20,743 nt of DNA, from the IMG/VR virus record IMGVR_UViG_3300033388_005192, positions 1 to 20,743 of that record; one strand, given 5' to 3'. Below are positions 1-6,456 of the stretch, piece after piece. The notes under the pieces are model-generated. The model was not told the DNA's origin. It worked only from the letters and a program-made list of their open reading frames with translations, and searched no databases. How positions within the stretch are numbered: the stretch's first letter is position 1; every line of letters begins with the position of its first letter. The DNA comes from a virus. A program made the position numbers and the translations under genes.

Positions 1-570
1 CAGGTTTATGAAATGCGTCCCGCAGATCAACTCGATTTGGCCGCATTGATGTCCATAGATAATCTATTGGGGTTATCAAGAATGGGCGTTCATTATGTCG
101 GCGATTATCCGGATGGCGAATGGTGGCTGAATGAATACTTGAAAGTAATACACGGAAGGATCGCTCGAGCTGTGCCCGGCGCAACAGCTGGCAAACTAGT
201 TCAGGGATCAACCGTTAATCAGGTTTTCAATCATATTCATAAACAAGAAGTAGCTTCGGGGCGAGTTGTCGGAAAAACGGAGGATCGTCCTATTTGGGCG
301 GCCAGCGGCGGTTGTTTATGTCACATTGATGGGAGAGTTCCCGGATCAACGAAAGATAGACTTTGGCAAAAAGGTGCCATCGTCGTTCAATACGATGATG
401 CTGGTTTCGTAGGGTTTCCTGAATTTGCAAGAGTTATCGGTGGCTGCGCCATATTTAGAGGACAGATCTATAGAGGTGAAGATAAATTTGAAGAACTTGT
501 AAGAAGTACTAAAGGCTCATTTGATTGGGCCTCTTACAAACCTACGGCTTTTTTAAAAAGTCATAACTAA
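1..570 (+). CDS. unrecognised phage protein, 5' end probably outside the window
   Basis: The reading frame is open from the first base to a TAA at 568-570. An ATG at 13 gives 185 residues, but the frame continues upstream of it (Q-V-Y-E) and no convincing ribosome binding site is visible in the 12 bases available, so the true start may lie before the window. The protein looks soluble, with no membrane segment. It has a Trp/Asn-containing segment near residues 36-41 (GEWWLN), a His-rich stretch near 74-78 (NHIHK) and a Gly/Cys/His stretch near 98-107 (SGGCLCHIDG). I recognise no family. It lies 15 bases before a head-fibre-like gene and upstream of the portal, where packaging or head genes are common. 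An enzyme or toxin-like domain is possible, but nothing in the sequence proves it. Confidence 0.7.
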   Translation, partial: QVYEMRPADQLDLAALMSIDNLLGLSRMGVHYVGDYPDGEWWLNEYLKVIHGRIARAVPGATAGKLVQGSTVNQVFNHIHKQEVASGRVVGKTEDRPIWAASGGCLCHIDGRVPGSTKDRLWQKGAIVVQYDDAGFVGFPEFARVIGGCAIFRGQIYRGEDKFEELVRSTKGSFDWASYKPTAFLKSHN

Positions 571-585
571 AAAGGAGCTTGAAAA

Positions 586-1548
586 ATGGACGTTTTGACT
601 GCTGATGAACTTGAAGTACTGAATAATGCTTCACGGGTCCTGCTCAGCACAGTTAGTTTGGGCGATTTGGTTGAAGAACTCGCTTCGCGCGCGGGCGAGG
701 CCGCCACTCCAGTGAATGCTGTGGCTGCGGGAATTGATTTGACTTTTGCTGGTGTTGTGGAAGATGGTGAAACGGTTACTATTGGTAGCGTTGATGTTTA
801 TGAATTTTGTGCCGACGCAGTGCAGTCAGTGGCTGCTCCGAGCAATATTGCCATGGATATTACCGGCTACACAACGCCTTCTGTTGTGACGCTGACCATT
901 GACACTCAACCGTTGAGTGGCGACACGATGCTTATTGGGAGCAAAACCTTTACGTTCGTTCCCAACACCACAGCTAATGCTGATGGTGAAGTGTCTGTTG
1001 GAACTGACTTGGCAACAGCCCAGGTTAATATTGTTGACGCGATTAACGGCACTGATGGTCACAACGACCCCCATCCTTTGTGCACTGCCGCAGCTTTTGG
1101 TGCAGATGATAGCGTTATAACGGCGCTCATCGGTGGAACCCTTGGAGATGCCTACGTTTCCACGGAAACCTTCGACGAAGTTACGAACGTATTCAGTACG
1201 GACGTCTTCGCTTCTGGCGCTGATTGCGTGCAAGCAGATGCAGTCACCGCGGTTGCTGCTGCCGTAACGGCCTCAGACACTCAGGGTGTTGGCGCCGTTG
1301 ATGGTGCAGGCGATGTTGTTGAATTTACCGCTGATGTTGCCGGAGTGTTGGGCAATGCGATTACGTGCACCGAAGCTTGTGCTAACGGTTCCTTTGCCGG
1401 CGCGGCCGTCTTGTTCGTTGGTGGAATTGATGGTACAGTGGCCCCCGCCGGTTCAGTTAGGGCGGATGCCAGCTATATCTATGTTCCCTCGGCCGACAAC
1501 ACCGTTGCTGATGCGAACTGGTGTCGAGCCTCTATCGCTTCATTCTAA
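586..1548 (+). CDS. head-fibre or capsid-decoration-like structural protein
   Basis: 320 residues, with AAAGGAG ahead of the ATG. After a helical N-terminus (1-45) the protein is built of beta-rich, Gly/Ala/Val/Thr-rich modules. Residues about 49-75 and 101-150 each contain a Gly-Asp/Glu-Thr-x-x-Ile-Gly-Ser core followed by an aromatic strand, and a third, weaker module covers about 216-290. The C-terminus (about 289-320) resembles a tail often found in phage surface proteins, with FVGGIDGTV, then YIYVPSADNT and ADANW. Such modules are known from phage head fibres and other virion surface proteins. The gene sits 33 bases before the portal, which fits a virion head role. It is odd in having six cysteines (75, 156, 204, 251, 255, 313). 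The family resemblance is from memory, so the assignment to head rather than tail surface is inferred from position. Confidence 0.6.
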   Translation: MDVLTADELEVLNNASRVLLSTVSLGDLVEELASRAGEAATPVNAVAAGIDLTFAGVVEDGETVTIGSVDVYEFCADAVQSVAAPSNIAMDITGYTTPSVVTLTIDTQPLSGDTMLIGSKTFTFVPNTTANADGEVSVGTDLATAQVNIVDAINGTDGHNDPHPLCTAAAFGADDSVITALIGGTLGDAYVSTETFDEVTNVFSTDVFASGADCVQADAVTAVAAAVTASDTQGVGAVDGAGDVVEFTADVAGVLGNAITCTEACANGSFAGAAVLFVGGIDGTVAPAGSVRADASYIYVPSADNTVADANWCRASIASF

Positions 1549-1581
1549 CGAGGCTTAATCAGAAAAAAGGAGGTGCGTAGA

Positions 1582-2850
1582 GTGCCAGATAACTTTATAA
1601 CAAGACTGTCACGGGCTTGGAATGTGTTTCGGGGCAACGCTCTGTATGTGCCATATTCTACTGACCTGGGCTCCGGCTCTGGCTACAGGCCCGACATGCA
1701 CCAATTCTCACTCGGAAACGAGCAATCTACTGTAGCTCCTCTTTATAATCGTATCGGTATAGATGTTGCAGCTATGCGGATGAATCATGTCCGCGTTAAT
1801 GAGAACGGGCAGTTTCAAGAAGTTATTCCCTCTGGTCTAAATAACTGTTTAACCGTAGAGGCGAATATTGATCAGTCTGCGCGTTCTTTTATACAAGATG
1901 CTGCCATGTCTATGTGCGATGAAGGAGTCGTTGCTCTCGTTCCAGTTGATACGACAGTTAATCCCCGTTTCTCTGGTTCTTACGATATTCATTCGATGAG
2001 AACGGGATCAATAATTCAATGGTATCCAAAGCATGTCATCGTTCGCTTATACAACGATCAGACAGGTTTGTTCGAGGAGCTTACCTTACTAAAAAGAACA
2101 GTGGCGATTGTAGAGAATCCACTGTATGCGACTATGAACGAGCCCAATGGGACGTTGAGACGTCTTATTGAAAAGTTAAATCTCTTAGATGCGGTTGATA
2201 GACAAAGTGGTTCGGGGAAGTTGGATCTGATTATTCAGCTTCCTTTTGTCATTAAAACCGAAAAGCGCCAGCAGCAGGCCGAGAATCGTAGACAAGCTAT
2301 AACGGAACAACTTCGTGATAGCCAATACGGTATCGCCTATACTGACGCCACAGAACACATCACACAACTGAATCGACCTGCCGAAAACCAATTAATGGCT
2401 CAAGTTGAATACTTGACGAGAATGCTATATAGCCAGTTAGGGTTAACGGAAGCCATCTTTGATGGAACGGCAAGCGAGGAAGAAAGTCTGAATTACTATA
2501 ACCGAACTATCGAACCGCTAACGGCAGCCATCACGGATGCAATGCGCAGAACCTTTCTTACAAAGACCGGAAGAACACAAGGTCAAACCATTATGTCTAT
2601 CCGGTCAGCATTCAGGTACATCTCACCGAAAGATCTTCCCGACTTTGCTGATAAGTTCACGAGGAATGAGATCTTTTCCTCAAATGAAATTCGTGGTATT
2701 GTCGGTTGGTATCCTAGTGATGATCCCGGTGCTGAGGAGTTGCGTAACAAAAACCTGAATCAGAAGGAAGAAGAGTCTCCAGAGGATCCGGCTGTCGCTG
2801 AGGAGCAAAACCGTCAAAATGGTACCAATAAAAAAGAAGGAGTTTCCTAA
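1582..2850 (+). CDS. portal protein (HK97-like family)
   Basis: Forms the dodecameric ring at the capsid vertex through which DNA is packaged and ejected. I place the start at GTG 1582 (422 residues, beginning MPDNF). An earlier in-frame GTG at 1573 lies inside the ribosome binding site (AGGAGGTG, 1569-1575) and cannot use it. Portal-like features include the N-terminal NVFRGNALY segment, the IGIDVAAMRM region, a WYPKHVIVRLYN beta segment near residue 150, the long helical part with EYLTRMLYSQLGLTEAIFDGTASEE (about 275-300), and a charged disordered C-terminus rich in Glu, Asn and Gln. It is 2 bases from the protease-capsid gene, the usual order portal, protease, capsid. No terminase is seen; it presumably lies to the left of the window. 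Confidence 0.9.
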   Translation: MPDNFITRLSRAWNVFRGNALYVPYSTDLGSGSGYRPDMHQFSLGNEQSTVAPLYNRIGIDVAAMRMNHVRVNENGQFQEVIPSGLNNCLTVEANIDQSARSFIQDAAMSMCDEGVVALVPVDTTVNPRFSGSYDIHSMRTGSIIQWYPKHVIVRLYNDQTGLFEELTLLKRTVAIVENPLYATMNEPNGTLRRLIEKLNLLDAVDRQSGSGKLDLIIQLPFVIKTEKRQQQAENRRQAITEQLRDSQYGIAYTDATEHITQLNRPAENQLMAQVEYLTRMLYSQLGLTEAIFDGTASEEESLNYYNRTIEPLTAAITDAMRRTFLTKTGRTQGQTIMSIRSAFRYISPKDLPDFADKFTRNEIFSSNEIRGIVGWYPSDDPGAEELRNKNLNQKEEESPEDPAVAEEQNRQNGTNKKEGVS

Positions 2851-2852
2851 CC

Positions 2853-4631
2853 ATGTCAAAACTGAAACACGACTTTAGTGGCTGGGCCACTAAATACAAC
2901 ATCAAATGCACCGATGGGCGGACTATTCTGCCCGGCGCCTTTGAACACATGGACGGGGAGATAGTGCCACTAGTTTGGCAACACGGTCATAACGCAGTTT
3001 CAAATCTTCTTGGTCATGCTCTCTTTGAGCATCGTCCTGCCGGGCTGTATCTGTATGGTTTCTTGAACGATTCCGAGCCCGCCAAGCACGCCAAGTCTGC
3101 ATTGGAACACGGCGACCTCAAGTCTCTATCGATCTGGGCAAACAGCCTAGTCGAAAAGGCAAAGAAAGTCGCTCACGGCATGATCAAGGAAGCCAGCCTA
3201 GTTCTTTCTGGCGCTAATCCCGGTGCTATGATTGATTTTGTAGCGATTCAACACGACGATGGAAGCGTGATGGAATCGGCAGATGAAGCCATTATTCATA
3301 GTGGCGAAGAACTTGAACTCCCTGCTGTGTCAGACGATGAGGACGAAGAGGTAGTTCTTGAGCTCGACGGCGTTATGGTACATGCCAGCAGAACTGTTGG
3401 AGAGGTCTTTGCGACCCTCAACGCAGAGCAAAGGACGGTCTTTTATGCTATGGCTGCCCAGTTGATGCCCGGCGGTGATGACGAATCCGACATTAAACAG
3501 TCCGGCATGACCGGCATGACCGGCAACGAACCCCCAGATCAAGAAGGAGTAATTATGAAGAGCAATGTGTTTGACAAGAAGAAAAAGAAAGATGCGGATC
3601 CCGAAGAAGGGCTTCTGGCTCATGTCAGCTTCGCTGAAATTCAGAAGACGGCCGTCAAACTTGGATCATTGAGGGCTGCGATCCTGCAACATGCCACCAC
3701 CTACGGTATTGGCAGCGACCGGGCGAACTTGGAACTGTTGTTCCCCGATGCTCGCAATGTAACAAAGGAACCGACTTGGATTTCTCGCCGGATGGAGTGG
3801 GTATCAAAGGTTATGGGTGGAACCAAACACACGCCTTTTTCCCGCATCAAGTCGCTCCACGCCGATATTACCGCTGACGAAGCACGTGCCCGCGGTTACG
3901 TCGTCGGCAATCTGAAAATCGAAGAAGTGTTCTCCATCTTGCGGCGCATCACGACCCCAACTACTGTCTACAAAAAGCAGAAGCTTGACCGTGACGACAT
4001 CATCGATATCACCGATTTCAATGTTGTGGCCTGGCTGAAGGGCGAAATGCGCGTCATGTTGGACGAGGAAATCAGTCGCGCTGTTCTGGTTAGCGATGGG
4101 CGTGATCCCATTGAAGACGCCGACGACCATATCAACACCGATAATATTCGCCCGATCTGGGGCGATGAGGCTGTGTACGTTCATTACGCCCAGGTCGTTG
4201 TTGGTCGCACGGACGACCAGTTGATCGACGATATGATCACCGCACGCATCGACTATCGTGGGAGTGGTAATCCGACCTGCTTTGTTTCTCCGAGCCAGCT
4301 GAACGCCTGGTTGCTTCTCAAGGATAACGACGGCCGGCGGATGTATCGCAGTCTGGCAGAGTTGGCTTCCGAGCTTCGCGTGAAGGAGATTGTAGAAGTT
4401 CCAGTGATGGAAGGACTGAATCGGACCCCCAACGGCACCCAGTATAACCTGCGTGCAATTGTGGTCAACCTGCAGGACTACGTCATCGGTGCTGACAAGG
4501 GTGGAGAGATCAATTTCTTTGATGATTTCGATATCGACTACAACCAGTACAAGTACTTGCTGGAAACTCGAATGTCCGGCGCCTTGACTGTTCCGAAGAG
4601 CGCTATCATCCTCGAGCAGGCGAACGCCTAA
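2853..4631 (+). CDS. prohead protease fused to HK97-fold major capsid protein
   Basis: 592 residues in one open frame. Residues about 1-135 are an HK97-type prohead protease (S78-like serine protease): His44 in VWQHG, Ser93 in SLSIW, and the ending KEASLVLSGANPGA (112-125) match the conserved His, Ser and downstream motifs of that family. Residues about 140-230 are an acidic linker with a scaffold-like helix (VGEVFATLNAEQRTVFYAM). From about 235 the major capsid protein follows, with an HK97-like body ending TVPKSAIILEQANA. The protease normally cuts the scaffold part from the capsid during head maturation, so a fusion would need self-processing near the junction. An internal ribosome binding site and ATG lie at that junction (described separately). 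No stop or frameshift separates the two parts in this sequence. Confidence 0.88.
   Translation: MSKLKHDFSGWATKYNIKCTDGRTILPGAFEHMDGEIVPLVWQHGHNAVSNLLGHALFEHRPAGLYLYGFLNDSEPAKHAKSALEHGDLKSLSIWANSLVEKAKKVAHGMIKEASLVLSGANPGAMIDFVAIQHDDGSVMESADEAIIHSGEELELPAVSDDEDEEVVLELDGVMVHASRTVGEVFATLNAEQRTVFYAMAAQLMPGGDDESDIKQSGMTGMTGNEPPDQEGVIMKSNVFDKKKKKDADPEEGLLAHVSFAEIQKTAVKLGSLRAAILQHATTYGIGSDRANLELLFPDARNVTKEPTWISRRMEWVSKVMGGTKHTPFSRIKSLHADITADEARARGYVVGNLKIEEVFSILRRITTPTTVYKKQKLDRDDIIDITDFNVVAWLKGEMRVMLDEEISRAVLVSDGRDPIEDADDHINTDNIRPIWGDEAVYVHYAQVVVGRTDDQLIDDMITARIDYRGSGNPTCFVSPSQLNAWLLLKDNDGRRMYRSLAELASELRVKEIVEVPVMEGLNRTPNGTQYNLRAIVVNLQDYVIGADKGGEINFFDDFDIDYNQYKYLLETRMSGALTVPKSAIILEQANA
3541..3549 (+). 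promoter_or_regulatory. internal ribosome binding site at the protease-capsid junction
   Basis: AAGAAGGAG followed after five bases (TAATT) by an in-frame ATG at 3555. This is as good as the strongest ribosome binding sites between separate genes in this window, and its spacing is ideal. It lies inside the protease-capsid open frame, exactly between the acidic linker and the capsid part. It looks like the former intergenic ribosome binding site of a stand-alone capsid gene. Confidence 0.7.
3555..4631 (+). CDS. candidate internally initiated major capsid protein
   Basis: Starting at ATG 3555 (codon 235 of the fusion) the product would be 358 residues, beginning MKSNVFDKKKKK. Its length is typical of an HK97-fold major capsid protein. 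Evidence for independent initiation is the ribosome binding site at 3541-3549. If used, the virion would be made mainly of this short form while the long fusion would supply protease and scaffold in smaller amounts, as with nested scaffold or capsid genes in other phages (lambda C/Nu3 is the classic nested pair). This is an inference: the sequence shows the site, not its use. Confidence 0.55.
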   Translation: MKSNVFDKKKKKDADPEEGLLAHVSFAEIQKTAVKLGSLRAAILQHATTYGIGSDRANLELLFPDARNVTKEPTWISRRMEWVSKVMGGTKHTPFSRIKSLHADITADEARARGYVVGNLKIEEVFSILRRITTPTTVYKKQKLDRDDIIDITDFNVVAWLKGEMRVMLDEEISRAVLVSDGRDPIEDADDHINTDNIRPIWGDEAVYVHYAQVVVGRTDDQLIDDMITARIDYRGSGNPTCFVSPSQLNAWLLLKDNDGRRMYRSLAELASELRVKEIVEVPVMEGLNRTPNGTQYNLRAIVVNLQDYVIGADKGGEINFFDDFDIDYNQYKYLLETRMSGALTVPKSAIILEQANA

Positions 4632-4667
4632 TCATATTTGATACCGCTTAAACAGTAGGAGGACTAA

Positions 4668-4982
4668 ATGGCTAAGTTTCACGGTAGTATAGGCTTTGTA
4701 CGGACAGAGGAGACTTCGCCAGGCATACACGAAGAAGTTAAGACCGAAAGGCCTTATATTGGGGATCTGATACGAGATATTAAGCAGTTGCGCGAGGGCG
4801 ATCAAGTCAATCCGAACGTAAACGTTAATAATCGTATCAGCATCCTTGCTGACGCGTATGCTGAAGAAAATCTCGCCCATATCCGGTATGTGGTATGGAA
4901 TGGCGCTTCCTGGTCCGTAAGCTCCTTTGAGATTAACCGCCCTCGCATTATATTGTCGATTCGGGGGGTCTATAATGGGTAG
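4668..4982 (+). CDS. head-closure / head-tail connector-like protein
   Basis: 104 residues with AGGAGG at 4657-4662. It begins MAKFHGSIGF and ends RIILSIRGVYNG, a pattern I recognise from a small, widespread phage family found just after the capsid gene (DUF7253-like by memory). Members are short all-beta proteins thought to act in head closure or head-tail joining. Visible features are the N-terminal beta strand with an Arg-Thr-Glu-Glu-Thr-Ser-Pro turn, an NVNNRISILADAYA core near 51-64 and the C-terminal beta segments. Its stop overlaps the next start by 8 bases, so the two are probably translationally coupled. The family match is fairly sure; the exact role in the neck is inferred from gene order. 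Confidence 0.7.
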   Translation: MAKFHGSIGFVRTEETSPGIHEEVKTERPYIGDLIRDIKQLREGDQVNPNVNVNNRISILADAYAEENLAHIRYVVWNGASWSVSSFEINRPRIILSIRGVYNG

Positions 4983-5287
4983 CAGACTAGATCTTCATAC
5001 ACTTTTAACAAGTTTATTGGGAACGTCTCCTGCTTATTATCAGCCTCCCGAATCGGTAAAGGGTAAAGCTGACCTATCCATGCATCGTTTATCGACGTAG
5101 CGATATTCGCGTTGATTATGCAAACAATAAGCCTTACGCTATGCGAAAAGAGTATACTTTAACCGTCATAACTCAAAATCCGGATAGTACTTTGCCGGAG
5201 GAAATTATGATGTTAGAGTCTGCTCGTCATGAACGGGCTTTTGTTGTGGACGGTCTTAACCACACAACCATCACGATTTTCTACTAA
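4975..5287 (+). pseudogene. tail-terminator/completion-like gene interrupted by a one-base frameshift
   Basis: The frame from ATG 4975 encodes 41 residues (MGSRLDLHTLL...YYQPPESVKG) and stops at TAG 5098-5100. The rest of the family pattern continues in the next frame without its own start: KLTYPCIVYRRSDIRVDYANN from 5066 to TAA 5285-5287. Joining the two by removing one A from the AAA at 5065-5067 gives 103 residues, a normal size for this small phage family (typical features PPES, YPCIVY, Arg-Tyr-Ala, late Leu-Asn-His). The position, after head closure and before the major tail protein, is that of a tail-terminator or completion protein. The upstream frame is closed by TAA at 5057-5059, so the shift must fall between about 5060 and 5097. 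It could be a sequencing error, a real mutation, or less likely a programmed frameshift. Confidence 0.75.
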
Positions 5288-5302
5288 TAAGGAGTAAAAA
5301 CA

Positions 5303-5953
5303 ATGACAGCTTTGACCTGGGATGGTACAGGTGTACGATTCTTTGAAACTGGTATCGATAAAGGGGTTATCTATCCTATGGATGGCTCCGGCGACTATCC
5401 TCTGGGCGTAGCCTGGAACGGTCTGATTTCGGTATCAGAATCCCCGTCTGGGGCAGAACCGAGTGCGTTGTATGCGGACAACATCAAATATCTGACCCTT
5501 ATGTCCGTTGAGGAATTTGCCGCAACGATCGAAGCATTCACGTATCCGCCGGAATTTGGCTTGCTTGATGGCTCTGTTGAAGCGATCGCGGGTATGCTGC
5601 TTGGTCAACAGCCCCGCGGCAAGTTCGGTATGGTTTATCGGACTCGCTTGGGTAATGATGTTGCCGGCGATGCCCTCGGCTACAAACTTCACCTTCTATA
5701 CGGCCTTCTGGCTGCGCCCTCTGAGAAGGGTTATCAGACGGTCAGTGACTCCCCCGAAGCGATCACATTCAGTTGGGAAGTGAACTCGACTCCGGCGGCA
5801 GTTTCGGGCGAACAACCGGTTTCCGTTATCACGATCGACTCGACGCTTGCTACTGCTCCCGAGTTGGCCCTTTTGGAGCTCCAGCTCTTTGGTGACAGTG
5901 GCGATCCCAACTTGCCCTCCCCCGATGAAGTGCTCGTTTTGATGACCCCGTAG
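5303..5953 (+). CDS. major tail (tail tube) protein
   Basis: 216 residues, ribosome binding site AAGGAG at 5290-5295. It polymerises into the tail tube. It belongs to a clearly recognisable family of siphovirus major tail proteins: starts with ALTWDGTG and FFETGIDKGVIYP, then VAWNGLISVSESPSGAEPSALYADNIKYL (about 37-65), EFAATIEAFTYPPEF, GMVYRTRLGNDV and the ending SPDEVLVLMTP. Regular alternation of strands and a length near 200 fit a tail-tube beta-sandwich. It lies between the terminator-like gene and the tail assembly genes, the classic order. The transcript just after its stop carries two strong hairpins (5963-6041) that could help set a high expression level relative to the following gene. 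Confidence 0.92.
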   Translation: MTALTWDGTGVRFFETGIDKGVIYPMDGSGDYPLGVAWNGLISVSESPSGAEPSALYADNIKYLTLMSVEEFAATIEAFTYPPEFGLLDGSVEAIAGMLLGQQPRGKFGMVYRTRLGNDVAGDALGYKLHLLYGLLAAPSEKGYQTVSDSPEAITFSWEVNSTPAAVSGEQPVSVITIDSTLATAPELALLELQLFGDSGDPNLPSPDEVLVLMTP

Positions 5954-5962
5954 TTTAAAGGC

Positions 5963-5987
5963 TTTAGAGTCGCCAAGCGTCTCTGAG
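5963..5987 (+). other. RNA hairpin, first of a duplicated pair
   Basis: Stem GAG-T-CGC / GCG-T-CTC with a CAA loop at 5967-5983, extended by A-T, T-G, T-A and T-G pairs to 5963-5987. It lies 9 bases after the major tail stop. No run of T follows, so it is not a standard terminator. Confidence 0.6.
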
Positions 5988-6004
5988 TTAACCATATAGT
6001 TTTC

Positions 6005-6041
6005 AAAGGCCCTGGAGTCGCTAAGCGTCTCTGGGGCCTTT
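6005..6041 (+). other. RNA hairpin, second of a duplicated pair
   Basis: Outer stem AAAGGCCC / GGGCCTTT, then two wobble pairs, GAG/CTC, a T-T mismatch, CGC/GCG and a TAA loop. The central part is the same as in the hairpin at 5963-5987 (GAGTCGC-nAA-GCGTCTC), with only the first loop base changed. It ends only a few bases before the ribosome binding site of the gene at 6060. The T run is too short for an ordinary terminator. A processing, stability or attenuation element is the best guess. Confidence 0.65.
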
Positions 6042-6059
6042 CAAAAAAGGAGAAAAACA

Positions 6060-6437
6060 ATGGCTGATATTCTTGCCGATGAGGTTTTCGATGATGGTTT
6101 GAACGCTTTGCTTACTGCCGAAAATCTGTACATTTGCGACACCCAACCCACGACCTTCACCGAGGCCTCTGTTACCTATATGCTCGGTTATAAGGCGTCG
6201 CCCGGCCTAACTGGTCCAGGCGAGGGTGGAGCTGGTGGCGGTCGTCAGATGGAAATTGATGCGATCACGGATGGCGTTGTTGACGCTGCTGGAGATGCTG
6301 CTTGGTTCGCGTTGTGCGACGACAGCGAGAGTCTACTGCTTGTCAGCGGTAACCTGGGTGCGGTCCTGTCGATCGCCTTGGGAAGTCCCTGGACGCTTGA
6401 CGCGGTTGTCATTCAGTTGCCCGATCCCACCGCATAA
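6060..6437 (+). CDS. small phage structural protein, probably tail or surface associated
   Basis: 125 residues, with AAAAGGAG ahead of the ATG. It resembles a group of small phage virion proteins that begin MA-x-x-x-x-(D/E)VFD-x-x-LN and share a LYICDTQPTTFTEA segment, a central Gly-rich stretch (residues about 50-62), DAAWFALCDD, LLLVSGNL and an ending DAVVIQLPDPTA. Members are generally found among structural genes and are thought to be tail or fibre-associated, but I know of no firm function. The protein is acidic and beta-rich, with no membrane segment. It lies between the major tail protein and a repeat protein and probably joins them in the same virion substructure. Confidence 0.6.
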   Translation: MADILADEVFDDGLNALLTAENLYICDTQPTTFTEASVTYMLGYKASPGLTGPGEGGAGGGRQMEIDAITDGVVDAAGDAAWFALCDDSESLLLVSGNLGAVLSIALGSPWTLDAVVIQLPDPTA

Positions 6438-6456
6438 GTAAGACAGGAGTGATATT

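Noticed and set aside
826-1233. Reverse-strand open frame inside the head-fibre gene
   Set aside because: It opposes a well-supported gene, lacks a ribosome binding site and resembles no protein.
1573-1581. Earlier GTG start for the portal
   Set aside because: It overlaps the SD sequence AGGAGGTG; GTG 1582 has proper spacing.
4971-4976. TATAAT at 4971 as a further promoter
   Set aside because: It is within the coding end of the head-closure gene and lacks the ACA and TCGC elements of the shared family.
6005-6041. Second hairpin as a rho-independent terminator
   Set aside because: Only three T residues follow the stem, and the next gene's ribosome binding site starts almost at once; a terminator role is not supported.
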